Assembly (NCBI RefSeq): GCF_001424835.1
Contig: NZ_LMCQ01000023.1
Span: forward strand, 184,504-248,503
DNA length: 64,000 nucleotides
From: Variovorax sp. Root318D1
GTDB taxonomy: Bacteria; Pseudomonadota; Gammaproteobacteria; Burkholderiales; Burkholderiaceae_C
Reading direction: 5' to 3'
The position numbers and the translations under genes are program-made. Shown here piece by piece: positions 40,815 to 51,344 of the stretch. The first letter of the stretch is position 1. Each line of letters starts with the position of its first letter. Under the pieces are notes generated by a model. The model was given only the letters and a program-made list of their open reading frames with translations, had not been told where the DNA came from and ran no database searches.

Positions 40815-43800
40815 GCGAGGGCACTGCGACCACCGACAAGCCCGCAGGCTTCAATCTCTCCAAATGGGCGCTGGATCACGCGCCCCTCACGCGCTACCTG
40901 ATGGTGGTGCTGATGGTGCTGGGAGCCTTTGCCTACTTCCAGCTCGGCCAGGACGAAGACCCGCCGTTCACCTTCCGTGCCATGGTGGTGCGCACCTACT
41001 GGCCCGGCGCCACGGCGCAGCAGGTGGCCGAGCAGGTGACCGACAAGCTGGAGCGCTCTTTGCAGGAGGCGCCCTATGCCGACAAGATCCGCAGCTATTC
41101 GAAGCCCGGCGAGTCGCAGATCATTTTCCAGATCAAGGATTCGTCCAAGCCGGGCGACGTGGCCAACGTCTGGTACACGGTGCGCAAGAAGATCGGCGAC
41201 ATCCGCAACACCTTGCCGCCGGGCATCCAGGGACCGTTCTTCAATGACGATTTCGGCGATGTCTATGGCGTGATCTATGCGCTGGAGAGCGACGGCTTCA
41301 GCTACGCCGAACTCAAGACCCTGGCCGACGAAGTGCGCCAGCAATTGCTGCGCGTGAAAGACGTCGCCAAGGTCGACCAGTTCGGCGTGCAGGACGAAAA
41401 GGTCTACATCGAGATCTCGCAGAAGCGCGTAGCACAGCTGGGACTCGACTTCAACGCGGTGCTGGCCCAGCTGGGCTCGCAGAACGCGGTGGAAAGCGCC
41501 GGGACGATCCAGTCGCCACTCGACGTGGTTCAGGTGCGCGTGGCAGGGCAGTTCACCAGCGTGGAGCAGCTGCGCGACATGCCGATCCGCGGCAGTTCTG
41601 GCAACCAGCTGAAGCTCGGCGACATTGCCGAGATTCACCGCGGTTACGTCGATCCGCCAGCCGTCAAGGTGCACCACCAGGGCAAGGAAGTCATTGCGCT
41701 CGGCGTCTCCATGGCCAAGGGCGGCGACATCATCGCGCTGGGCGAGGCGCTGCGCGCCACCACGGCAACCATCGACCAGCGCCTGCCGGCCGGCGTCAAG
41801 CTGGCGCAGGTGCAGGACCAACCGGTGTCGGTGGCCAGTTCGGTCAATGAATTCGTCGGCGTGCTGATCGAAGCGGTGGCCATCGTGCTGGCTGTGAGCA
41901 TCATCTCGCTCGGCCTGCACAAGGGCGGGCGCTTCGGCTGGTACATCGACATGCGGCCGGGGCTGGTGGTTGCCATCACCATTCCCCTGGTGCTGGCCGT
42001 GACCTTCCTGGCGATGAACTACTTCGGCATCGGGCTGCACAAGATATCGCTGGGCTCGCTGATCATCGCGCTCGGCCTCTTGGTGGACGACGCGATCATC
42101 GCGGTCGAGATGATGGTGCGGAAGATGGAGGAGGGCTACGACAAGGTCCGTGCCGCCACCTTTGCCTATGACGTGACGGCCAAGCCCATGCTCACCGGCA
42201 CGCTCATCACTGCGGCGGGCTTCCTGCCGATCGGCATTGCCAAGTCTGTGACGGGCGAATACACCTTCGCGATCTTCGCGGTGACCGTGATCGCGCTGGT
42301 GCTGTCGTGGATCGTCTCGGTGTACTTCGTGCCTTACCTGGGCACGCTGCTGCTCAAGGTGAAGCCGCACGATCCCAATGCGCCGCCGCACGAGCTGTTC
42401 GACACGCCGTTCTACAACACCTTTCGCCGCACGGTGAATTGGTGCGTGCAGCACCGCTGGCTGACCATCGGCGCCACGGTGCTCATCTTTGCGCTGGGCA
42501 TCGTCGGCATGGGCAAGGTGCAGCAGCAGTTCTTCCCGGATTCGAGCCGGCCCGAGATCATGGTGGACATCTGGTTCCCGGAGGGCACCTCGTTCCCCGC
42601 GAACGAAGAGGTTGCCAAGCGGGTCGAGCAGCGCATCATGAAGGAAGAGGGTGTGAAGACGGTCAGCACCTGGATCGGCTCCGGCGTGCCGCGCTTCTAC
42701 CTGCCGCTCGACCAGGTGTTTCCGCAGACCAACGTGTCGCAGCTCATCGTGCTGGCCAAGGACCTGAAGGTGCGGGAGAGTTTGCGCATCAAGCTTCCGG
42801 CCCTGCTGGCGCAGGAATTTCCTGAAGTGCGCGGCCGCGTGAAGCTGTTGCCCAACGGGCCGCCGGTGCCGTATCCGGTGCAGTTCCGCGTCATCGGCAC
42901 CGAGCCCGCCCAGCTGCGCGCGCATGCCGACGAGGTCAAGGCCGTGCTGCGCGAGAACACGAACATGCGCGGCGTGAACGACAACTGGAACGAATCGGTC
43001 AAGGTGATCCGGCTCGAGGTCGACCAGGCCAAGGCGCGCGCGCTCGGCGTCACCAGCCAGGCGATCGCACAGGCGTCCAAGACGATGTTCTCGGGCACCA
43101 CGGTGGGCCAGTACCGCGAGAACGACTTGCTGATCGACATCGTGCTGCGACAGTCGGCGGACGAGCGCGAGGCCATCTCGGACATCGGCAACGCCTACCT
43201 GCCCACCACCTCGGGCCGCTCGATTCCGTTGACGCAGATTGCGCGGCCCGTGTTCAGCTGGGAGCCCGGCGTGATGTGGCGCGAGAACCGCGACTACGCC
43301 ATCACGGTGCAGGGCGACGTGGTCGAGGGCCTGCAGGGCGCCACGGTGACCGAGCAGCTGTTGCCGAAGCTGCGCCAGCTCGAAGCCGGCTGGCACGCGG
43401 CCGGGCAGGGCGGCTACCGCATCGAGGTCGCCGGCGCGGTCGAGGAAAGCAGCAAGGGCTCGGCCTCCATCGTCGCGGGCGTTCCGATCATGCTGTTCGT
43501 GGTGTTCACGCTGCTGATGCTGCAGCTGCACAGTTTCAGCCGCTCGCTGCTGGTGTTCATCACCGGCCCGATGGGCATTGCCGGCGTGGCGGGTGCGCTG
43601 CTGCTGCTGAACCGGCCCTTCGGCTTCGTGGCGCTTCTGGGCGTGATTGCGCTGATGGGCATGATCCAGCGTAACGCGGTGATCCTGATCGACCAGATTG
43701 AAAGTGACCGCGAGGCGGGCGTGCCGGCCTGGGACGCCATCGTCGAATCAGCCGTGCGGCGCCTGCGTCCCATCGTGCTCACGGCCGCGGCGGCCGTGCT

Positions 43801-43966
43801 GGCGATGATCCCGCTGTCTCGCAGCGTGTTCTGGGGCCCGATGGCCGTGGCCATCATGGGCGGCCTGATCGTGGCGACGGTATTGACCCTGCTGGCGCTG
43901 CCGGCAATGTATGCCGCGGCGTTCCGCGTCAAGCGGGAGCCAAAAGAGCCTCCGATTAGCGCTTAA
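40811..43966 (+). CDS. RND efflux transporter permease
   Basis: A 1051-aa RND permease. It has an extended cytoplasmic start before helix 1, the periplasmic signature GQDEDPPFTFRAMVVRTYWPGA, the helix 4 acidic pair in GLLVDDAIIAVEMMVRKMEEG, and in the second half GVIALMGMIQRNAVILIDQIES. The DPPF-type N-terminus sets it apart from the pump at 15,641-18,751 and resembles the TriC/MexK-like branch. ATG 40811 overlaps the adaptor stop (ATGA). A GC-rich hairpin follows. Substrate unknown. Confidence 0.92.
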   Translation: MSEGTATTDKPAGFNLSKWALDHAPLTRYLMVVLMVLGAFAYFQLGQDEDPPFTFRAMVVRTYWPGATAQQVAEQVTDKLERSLQEAPYADKIRSYSKPGESQIIFQIKDSSKPGDVANVWYTVRKKIGDIRNTLPPGIQGPFFNDDFGDVYGVIYALESDGFSYAELKTLADEVRQQLLRVKDVAKVDQFGVQDEKVYIEISQKRVAQLGLDFNAVLAQLGSQNAVESAGTIQSPLDVVQVRVAGQFTSVEQLRDMPIRGSSGNQLKLGDIAEIHRGYVDPPAVKVHHQGKEVIALGVSMAKGGDIIALGEALRATTATIDQRLPAGVKLAQVQDQPVSVASSVNEFVGVLIEAVAIVLAVSIISLGLHKGGRFGWYIDMRPGLVVAITIPLVLAVTFLAMNYFGIGLHKISLGSLIIALGLLVDDAIIAVEMMVRKMEEGYDKVRAATFAYDVTAKPMLTGTLITAAGFLPIGIAKSVTGEYTFAIFAVTVIALVLSWIVSVYFVPYLGTLLLKVKPHDPNAPPHELFDTPFYNTFRRTVNWCVQHRWLTIGATVLIFALGIVGMGKVQQQFFPDSSRPEIMVDIWFPEGTSFPANEEVAKRVEQRIMKEEGVKTVSTWIGSGVPRFYLPLDQVFPQTNVSQLIVLAKDLKVRESLRIKLPALLAQEFPEVRGRVKLLPNGPPVPYPVQFRVIGTEPAQLRAHADEVKAVLRENTNMRGVNDNWNESVKVIRLEVDQAKARALGVTSQAIAQASKTMFSGTTVGQYRENDLLIDIVLRQSADEREAISDIGNAYLPTTSGRSIPLTQIARPVFSWEPGVMWRENRDYAITVQGDVVEGLQGATVTEQLLPKLRQLEAGWHAAGQGGYRIEVAGAVEESSKGSASIVAGVPIMLFVVFTLLMLQLHSFSRSLLVFITGPMGIAGVAGALLLLNRPFGFVALLGVIALMGMIQRNAVILIDQIESDREAGVPAWDAIVESAVRRLRPIVLTAAAAVLAMIPLSRSVFWGPMAVAIMGGLIVATVLTLLALPAMYAAAFRVKREPKEPPISA

Positions 43967-43989
43967 AATACGCGGTTGACCGATTTCAG

Positions 43990-44041
43990 GCGGACGGTCT
44001 TTGGGCTTCGGTTCTCCGTGGCACCAGGGCCGTCCGCTTTT
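43990..44041 (+). terminator. Terminator after the second RND operon
   Basis: GCGGACGG (43990-43997) pairs with CCGTCCGC (44030-44037), followed by TTTT. The loop is long (32 nt) and can form a smaller inner stem. It separates the efflux operon from tRNA-Leu. Confidence 0.65.
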
Positions 44042-44066
44042 GCATTCACCTGAAAAAATTGGCATA

Positions 44067-44153
44067 GCGCGGGTGGCGAAATTGGTAGACGCACCAGGTT
44101 TAGGTCCTGACGTTCGCAAGAACGTGCCGGTTCGAGTCCGGCCCCGCGCACCA
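44067..44153 (+). tRNA. tRNA-Leu (TAG anticodon)
   Basis: An 87-nt class II tRNA. Acceptor GCGCGGG pairs with CCCGCGC, loop TTTAGGT gives anticodon TAG (reads CUN, mainly CUA), the variable arm is CGTTCGCAAGAACG, the T-loop is GGTTCGAGTCC, and CCA is encoded. One C-A mismatch closes the outer end of the anticodon stem. It lies 26 bp before tig. Confidence 0.96.
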
Positions 44154-44179
44154 GCCACACCCCTCACAAGGAAGACACC

Positions 44180-45496
44180 ATGACCGTGACCGTTGAAACT
44201 CTCGAGAAGCTCGAACGCAAGATCACGCTGACCCTGCCGGTCGGCACCATCCAGTCCGAAGTCGATTCGCGCCTCAAGAAGCTCGCGCGCACCGTCAAGA
44301 TGGACGGCTTCCGTCCGGGCAAGGTGCCAATGAACGTCGTGGCCCAGCGCTATGGCTACTCGGTGCACTACGAAGTCATGAACGACAAGGTCGGTGAGGC
44401 CTTCTCGCAAGCCGCCAACGAAGCCAAGCTGCGCGTGGCCGGCCAGCCCCGCATCACCGAGAAGGAAGAGTCGCCCGAAGGCCAGCTGGCCTTCGACGCC
44501 GTCTTCGAAGTGTTCCCCGAAGTCAAGATCAACGACCTGTCGGGCGCCGAAGTCGAGAAGCTCTCGGCCGAAGTGGGCGACGACGCGATCGACAAGACGC
44601 TCGACATCCTGCGCCGCCAGCGCCGCACCTTCGCCCAGCGTGCGCAAGACGCCGTGGTGCAAGACGACGACCGCGTGACGGTCGATTTCGAAGGCAAGAT
44701 CGACGGCGAGCCGTTCCAGGGCGGCAAGGCCGAAGACTTCCAGTTCATCGTCGGCGAAGGCCAGATGCTGAAGGAATTCGAAGATGCCGTGCGCGGCATG
44801 AAGGCTGGCGACAGCCGCACCTTCCCGCTGTCGTTCCCGGCCGACTACCACGGCAAGGACGTGGCCGGCAAGCAAGCCGACTTCATGGTCACCGTGAAGA
44901 AGATCGAGGCTTCGCACCTGCCCGAAGTCAACGAACAGCTCGCCAAGTCGCTCGGCATTGCCGAAGCCACGGTCGAGGGCCTGCGCGCCGACATCAAGAA
45001 GAACCTCGAGCGCGAGGTGAAGTTCCGCCTGCTGGCCCGCAACAAGAACGCCGTGATGGACACCCTCGTGGCCAACGCCGAGCTCGACCTGCCGAACGCC
45101 AGCGTGCAGTCCGAAGTGAACCGCATGGTCGAAGGCGCCCGCGCCGAGCTCAAGCAGCGCGGCATCAAGGACGCCGACAAGGCCCCGATTCCCGACGAAG
45201 TGTTCCGTCCCCAAGCCGAGCGCCGTGTGCGCCTGGGCCTCGTGGTGGCCGAACTGGTGCGCGCCAACAACCTGCAGGCCAAGCCCGAGCAGATCAAGGC
45301 CCACATCGACGAGCTGGCCGCCAGCTACGAAAAGCCGGCCGACGTGGTGCGCTGGTATTTCAGCGACAACAACCGCCTGGCCGAAGTCGAAGCCGTGGTG
45401 ATCGAGAACAACGTGACCGAATTCGTGCTCGCCAAGGCCAAGGTCAACGAGAAGTCGGTCACGTTCGACGAACTGATGGCGCAGCAGCAGGGCTGA
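44180..45496 (+). CDS. tig: Trigger factor, ribosome-bound chaperone
   Basis: A 438-aa chaperone and peptidyl-prolyl isomerase that meets nascent chains at the ribosome exit. The ribosome-binding signature is GFRPGKVP (about residues 44-51) in the N-terminal domain, the FKBP-type domain (about 160-245; VTVDFEGKIDGEPFQGGKAE region) follows, and the C-terminal helical arms make the cradle. An AAGGAAG ribosome-binding site precedes ATG 44180. It is followed by clpP and clpX, the common proteobacterial order. A strong hairpin after the stop separates it from clpP. Confidence 0.96.
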   Translation: MTVTVETLEKLERKITLTLPVGTIQSEVDSRLKKLARTVKMDGFRPGKVPMNVVAQRYGYSVHYEVMNDKVGEAFSQAANEAKLRVAGQPRITEKEESPEGQLAFDAVFEVFPEVKINDLSGAEVEKLSAEVGDDAIDKTLDILRRQRRTFAQRAQDAVVQDDDRVTVDFEGKIDGEPFQGGKAEDFQFIVGEGQMLKEFEDAVRGMKAGDSRTFPLSFPADYHGKDVAGKQADFMVTVKKIEASHLPEVNEQLAKSLGIAEATVEGLRADIKKNLEREVKFRLLARNKNAVMDTLVANAELDLPNASVQSEVNRMVEGARAELKQRGIKDADKAPIPDEVFRPQAERRVRLGLVVAELVRANNLQAKPEQIKAHIDELAASYEKPADVVRWYFSDNNRLAEVEAVVIENNVTEFVLAKAKVNEKSVTFDELMAQQQG

Positions 45497-45535
45497 GCGC
45501 CGGGCCGTCCGGCCTGTGCCGCCGCCCGCGACGCC

Positions 45536-45569
45536 AATGGGGCTTGTGCTTTGCGGCACGAGCCCCATT
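45536..45569 (+). terminator. Hairpin between tig and clpP
   Basis: AATGGGGCT (45536-45544) pairs with AGCCCCATT (45561-45569), with an inner GTGC/GCAC stem. A short T-rich end follows (TTTCAC). It probably lowers read-through from tig into clpP. TTAAAT further down (about 45585) could be a -10 for a clpP promoter. Confidence 0.65.
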
Positions 45570-45628
45570 TCACTCAGGCGTACAGTTAAATTCGAACAGC
45601 GAACGAACCCCTTCCGGAGAGCAAATCA

Positions 45629-46237
45629 ATGAGCGCACAGGAAATCACAGGCCTCGGCATGATCCCGATGGTCATCGAGCAGTCGGGCCGCGGCGAGCGG
45701 TCCTACGACATCTACTCGCGTCTTCTCAAGGAACGCATCATTTTCCTGGTGGGCGAGGTCAACGACCAGACCGCCAACCTCGTGGTGGCGCAGCTGCTGT
45801 TCCTGGAGAGCGAGAACCCGGACAAGGACATTTCGTTCTACATCAACTCCCCGGGCGGCAGCGTGAGCGCCGGCATGGCCATCTACGACACCATGCAGTT
45901 CATCAAGCCCGACGTGTCGACGATGTGCATCGGTTTTGCAGCCAGCATGGGCGCCTTCCTGTTGGCGGCCGGTGAAAAGGGCAAGCGCTTTTCGTTGCCC
46001 AATTCGAAGATCATGATTCACCAGGTGCTCGGCGGCGCGCGCGGCCAGGCGACGGACATCGAGATCCATGCCCGCGACATTCTGCGCACCAAGGACCAGA
46101 TGAACCGCATCCTGGCCGAACGCACGGGCCAGCCGCTCGAAAAAGTCAAGTCGGACACCGAACGCGACTATTTCCTGACCGCTGACGAAGCCAAGGACTA
46201 CGGCCTGGTCGACCAGGTCATTGCCAAGCGCGGTTGA
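45629..46237 (+). CDS. clpP: ATP-dependent Clp protease proteolytic subunit
   Basis: A 202-aa serine peptidase that forms the two-ring Clp chamber. The catalytic triad is Ser106 in FAASMGAF, His131 in IMIHQVLGG and Asp180 in DTERDYFLT. The length and N-terminal MIPMVIEQSGRGERSYDI match the family. It works with ClpX, encoded 121 bp downstream, in breakdown of tagged and regulatory proteins. CGGAGAG is the ribosome-binding site. A terminator-like hairpin lies between clpP and clpX. Confidence 0.97.
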   Translation: MSAQEITGLGMIPMVIEQSGRGERSYDIYSRLLKERIIFLVGEVNDQTANLVVAQLLFLESENPDKDISFYINSPGGSVSAGMAIYDTMQFIKPDVSTMCIGFAASMGAFLLAAGEKGKRFSLPNSKIMIHQVLGGARGQATDIEIHARDILRTKDQMNRILAERTGQPLEKVKSDTERDYFLTADEAKDYGLVDQVIAKRG

Positions 46238-46284
46238 TCGGTAAAACCTGCGCCAAGGCGCCGGTGGCGCCAAAAAGGCAAAAG

Positions 46285-46315
46285 CGGCGTTTTCCACAAG
46301 GGAAACGCCGTTTTT
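46285..46315 (+). terminator. Rho-independent terminator or attenuator between clpP and clpX
   Basis: CGGCGTTTTCC (46285-46295) pairs with GGAAACGCCG (46301-46310), one bulged T, loop ACAAG, then five T residues. It would end the clpP message or leave clpX at a lower level. An upstream start for clpX within this hairpin is ruled out. Confidence 0.8.
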
Positions 46316-46358
46316 GTTTCGTTATCATTGTCCCTACCCCTTTACGAGGCACCTGTCC

Positions 46359-47624
46359 ATGGCCGATAAAAAAGGCTCCTCCAGCGAAAAAACGCTTTAT
46401 TGCTCGTTCTGCGGCAAGAGCCAGCATGAGGTCAAGAAGCTGATCGCGGGCCCTTCGGTCTTCATTTGCGACGAGTGCATCGACCTTTGCAACGAAATCA
46501 TCCGCGACGAGCTCCCGGCCGGTGAAGAGGCGCGCGAGGCGCGCAGCGACCTGCCCACGCCGCTGGAGATCAAGACCAACCTCGACAACTACGTGATCGG
46601 CCAGGAGCCGGCCAAGCGAATGCTGTCGGTGGCGGTCTACAACCACTACAAGCGCCTGCGCCACAAGGAAAAGGCCAAGGGCGACGACGTCGAGCTCAGC
46701 AAGAGCAACATCCTCTTGATCGGGCCCACGGGCTCGGGCAAGACGCTGCTGGCGCAAACACTGGCGCGCATGCTCGACGTGCCCTTCGTCATGGCCGATG
46801 CCACCACGCTGACCGAAGCCGGCTATGTGGGCGAAGACGTCGAGAACATCATCCAGAAGCTGCTGCAGAGCTGCAACTACGAGGTCGAGCGGGCCCAGCG
46901 CGGCATTGTCTACATCGACGAAATCGACAAGATTTCGCGCAAGTCGGACAACCCCTCCATCACCCGCGACGTGTCGGGCGAGGGCGTGCAGCAGGCGCTC
47001 CTGAAGCTCATCGAAGGCACCATGGCCAGCGTGCCGCCCCAGGGCGGGCGCAAGCACCCGAACCAGGACTTCCTGCAGATCGACACGACCAACATCCTGT
47101 TCATTTGCGGCGGCGCCTTTGCCGGCCTCGAGAAGGTCATCGAAAACCGCACCGAGGCCTCGGGCATCGGCTTCGGCGCCTCGGTCAAGAGCAAGGCGCA
47201 GCGCAGCATCACCGAGGTGTTCCGCGAAGTCGAGCCCGAAGACCTGATCAAGTTCGGCCTCATTCCCGAACTCGTGGGCCGCATGCCCGTAGTGGCTTCG
47301 CTGGCCGAGCTCAGCGAAGACGCGCTGGTGCAGATCCTGACCGAGCCCAAGAACGCCGTCGTCAAGCAGTTCACCAAGCTGCTGCAGATGGAAGGCGTCG
47401 ACCTCGAGATCCGTCCCGCGGCGCTCAAGGCCATTGCGCGCAAGGCGCTGGCGCGCAAGACTGGCGCGCGCGGATTGCGCTCCATCCTCGAGCAGTCGCT
47501 GATCGACACCATGTTCGAGCTGCCGAATGCCACCAACGTCGACAAGGTTGTGGTCGAAGAATCCACAATCGATGAAAACAAGCCGCCGCTGCTCGTGTAC
47601 CGCGAGGCGGCCAAGAAGGCCTGA
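46359..47624 (+). CDS. clpX: ATP-dependent Clp protease ATPase subunit ClpX
   Basis: A 421-aa AAA+ unfoldase that feeds substrates to ClpP. The N-terminal zinc-binding domain has Cys15, Cys18, Cys37 and Cys40. Walker A is GPTGSGKT, Walker B is IVYIDEIDK, the RKH pore loop lies in GGRKHPN, and the IGF tripeptide for ClpP docking appears in SGIGFGAS. ATG 46359 gives the standard MADKKGS start; the open frame begins 15 codons earlier inside a terminator. Partner clpP lies just upstream and lon just downstream. Confidence 0.97.
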   Translation: MADKKGSSSEKTLYCSFCGKSQHEVKKLIAGPSVFICDECIDLCNEIIRDELPAGEEAREARSDLPTPLEIKTNLDNYVIGQEPAKRMLSVAVYNHYKRLRHKEKAKGDDVELSKSNILLIGPTGSGKTLLAQTLARMLDVPFVMADATTLTEAGYVGEDVENIIQKLLQSCNYEVERAQRGIVYIDEIDKISRKSDNPSITRDVSGEGVQQALLKLIEGTMASVPPQGGRKHPNQDFLQIDTTNILFICGGAFAGLEKVIENRTEASGIGFGASVKSKAQRSITEVFREVEPEDLIKFGLIPELVGRMPVVASLAELSEDALVQILTEPKNAVVKQFTKLLQMEGVDLEIRPAALKAIARKALARKTGARGLRSILEQSLIDTMFELPNATNVDKVVVEESTIDENKPPLLVYREAAKKA

Positions 47625-47690
47625 GTGAACGCGGCGCCGGCGCTTTCCACCGAGGCCGCCGGCGCCTTCGACAAAGAACGGGTGCACGGG

Positions 47691-47718
47691 CTTGAAATGC
47701 CCGCAGGCCCATCCATCT
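47691..47718 (+). promoter_or_regulatory. Heat-shock (sigma-32-like) promoter candidate for lon
   Basis: CTTGAAA (47691-47697) equals the sigma-32 -35 consensus. With a 13-bp spacer, ATCCATCT (47711-47718) matches six of eight positions of CCCCATNT. The pattern ends 26 bp before the lon ATG. lon is a known heat-shock gene in E. coli, so the match is plausible. A nearer CCCAT at 47708 is at too short a spacing. Confidence 0.5.
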
Positions 47719-47743
47719 TTGCCTGATCAATCAAAGGATATTC

Positions 47744-50182
<2,439 letters not shown>

Positions 50183-50192
50183 TCGGCGGAAC

Positions 50193-50222
50193 TTGCCGAG
50201 CCCCGAAAAAGTGTTCTATAAT
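50193..50222 (+). promoter_or_regulatory. Promoter of the tRNA-Gly gene
   Basis: TTGCCG (50193-50198), an 18-bp spacer and a perfect TATAAT (50217-50222) lie 14 bp before the mature tRNA. Such a near-consensus promoter fits a stable RNA gene. Confidence 0.8.
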
Positions 50223-50236
50223 TCGAGGCTCGAAAC

Positions 50237-50312
50237 GCGGGAATAGCTCAGTTGGTAGAGCGCAACCTTGCCAAGGTTGAGGTCGAGAGTTCGAGACTCT
50301 TTTCCCGCTCCA
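50237..50312 (+). tRNA. tRNA-Gly (GCC anticodon)
   Basis: 76 nt. Acceptor GCGGGAA pairs with TTCCCGC, anticodon loop TTGCCAA (GCC), T-arm GAGTTCGAGACTC, encoded CCA at 50310-50312. A strong promoter precedes it and a terminator hairpin follows. Confidence 0.97.
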
Positions 50313-50320
50313 GTTTTGAA

Positions 50321-50347
50321 AAAGGGAAGCACTGCTTCCCTTTTTTT
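50321..50347 (+). terminator. Rho-independent terminator after tRNA-Gly
   Basis: AAAGGGAAGC (50321-50330) and GCTTCCCTTT (50334-50343) make a perfect 10-bp stem with a 3-nt loop, followed by more T residues to 50347. It separates tRNA-Gly from tRNA-Cys. Confidence 0.9.
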
Positions 50348-50376
50348 CGCGAGTTCGATTTCGTTTTCAGCAGCGT

Positions 50377-50450
50377 GGCGCGATAGCAAAGCGGTTATGC
50401 AACGGATTGCAAATCCGTCTAGCCCGGTTCGACTCCGGGTCGCGCCTCCA
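50377..50450 (+). tRNA. tRNA-Cys (GCA anticodon)
   Basis: 74 nt. Acceptor GGCGCGA pairs with TCGCGCC, anticodon in ATTGCAAAT (GCA), T-loop GGTTCGACTCC, encoded CCA at 50448-50450. No separate strong promoter was found; it may come from read-through or a weak site in the 64-bp spacer. Confidence 0.97.
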
Positions 50451-50490
50451 CCTCTCCTGATCAATTCGATCCACCCTCCATCAAAAAAAC

Positions 50491-50518
50491 AGCCCCGCCA
50501 ACCTGCGTTGCCGGGGCT
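50491..50518 (+). terminator. Hairpin between tRNA-Cys and tRNA-Leu
   Basis: AGCCCCGCCAAC (50491-50502) pairs with GTTGCCGGGGCT (50507-50518), one mismatch, loop CTGC, followed by CGTTTCGTTT. An A-run precedes it, so it may act on both strands. Confidence 0.75.
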
Positions 50519-50554
50519 CGTTTCGTTTGGGTTATCGTCGATGTTCAAACCGAG

Positions 50555-50646
50555 GCCCGGATGGTGAAATTGGTAGACACATCGGACTTAAAATCCGCCG
50601 CTTCCTTAATCGGGGCATACGGGTTCGACCCCCGTTCCGGGCACCA
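50555..50646 (+). tRNA. tRNA-Leu (TAA anticodon)
   Basis: A 92-nt class II tRNA. Acceptor GCCCGGA pairs with TCCGGGC, anticodon loop CTTAAAA (TAA, reads UUA/UUG), long variable arm, T-arm GGGTTCGACCCC, encoded CCA at 50644-50646. It lies 22 bp before the next protein gene. Confidence 0.97.
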
Positions 50647-50668
50647 TACTTAGACAAGGGAGCACTCC

Positions 50669-51301
50669 ATGCCTCGTTACAACGCTCCATTTGAAATCCA
50701 TGTGCACGGCGACGTGCCGCTGCGGTCTGACGTCACCTTCGACCAGATCCAGGAAGCACTCAAGCCACTGTGGGCCTATTCGGGCGCCAAGTCGCTGGCC
50801 GACGGCGCCACGAGCACCTACGAAGAAGAGCCCGGCATCCGTTTCGAGCAAAAGGACCACATGCTCCAGATGTGCTGGACGGTGCCCGGAGACGACGACT
50901 TCCGCCAGGCACTCGACGAGATGTGCATGGCCCTGAATGAATTGTCGGAGCGCGGTGCCGCCATCGAGGTCACCTTCTACGACACCGACTTCGATGAGGA
51001 AGAGGGCGACCCCGACGAAGAGTCGCGCGACGATTTCCTGATGCTGTTCGTCGGCCCGAATCCGGCCGCGATCATGCAGGTGCAGCGCGACCTGCTGGTG
51101 GAAGACGTGGTCAACCTGATGGAGCGCCACTTCGATGGCGCCGAACTCGGCGGCGTGGTGTCGGAGATCGATCGCCTCTTCAGCGACCGCTTCGATGCAC
51201 TCGTGAATTCGCTCGAGATCGGCAAGCGCCCGCGCGGCACCGGCGGCAGCGGCAGCGGTGGTGGGCATGGCGGCGGTCGCCGTCCGCGCCACCTGCACTG
51301 A
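50669..51301 (+). CDS. Conserved acidic protein of unknown function with Gly/His/Arg tail
   Basis: A 210-aa cytoplasmic protein, possibly of the DUF6806 type; I am not certain of that name. It begins MPRYNAPFEIHVHGDVPL. The core (20-185) is acidic, with an acidic patch DTDFDEEEGDPDEESRDD near 104-122 and a helical stretch VQRDLLVEDVVNLMERHFDG. The last 25 residues are low complexity: GTGGSGSGGGHGGG, then RRPRHLH, a flexible basic end. AAGGGAG precedes the ATG. No enzyme motif is seen. It is 43 bp before an MFS gene and could share its transcript. Confidence 0.82.
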   Translation: MPRYNAPFEIHVHGDVPLRSDVTFDQIQEALKPLWAYSGAKSLADGATSTYEEEPGIRFEQKDHMLQMCWTVPGDDDFRQALDEMCMALNELSERGAAIEVTFYDTDFDEEEGDPDEESRDDFLMLFVGPNPAAIMQVQRDLLVEDVVNLMERHFDGAELGGVVSEIDRLFSDRFDALVNSLEIGKRPRGTGGSGSGGGHGGGRRPRHLH

Positions 51302-51344
51302 CGCGGTTCAGCCTTTTCACAGGCGCCGCGCGATTCACCGCCGC

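Noticed and set aside
40703..43531. A 942-aa minus-strand open frame across the second RND pump
   Set aside because: It is a mirror of the GC-rich permease gene, is rich in His, Arg and Gln as such shadows are, and has no domain.
50321..50518. The two hairpins between tRNAs as small RNA genes
   Set aside because: Both are ordinary terminator stems with adjoining A or T runs and no further conserved sequence.
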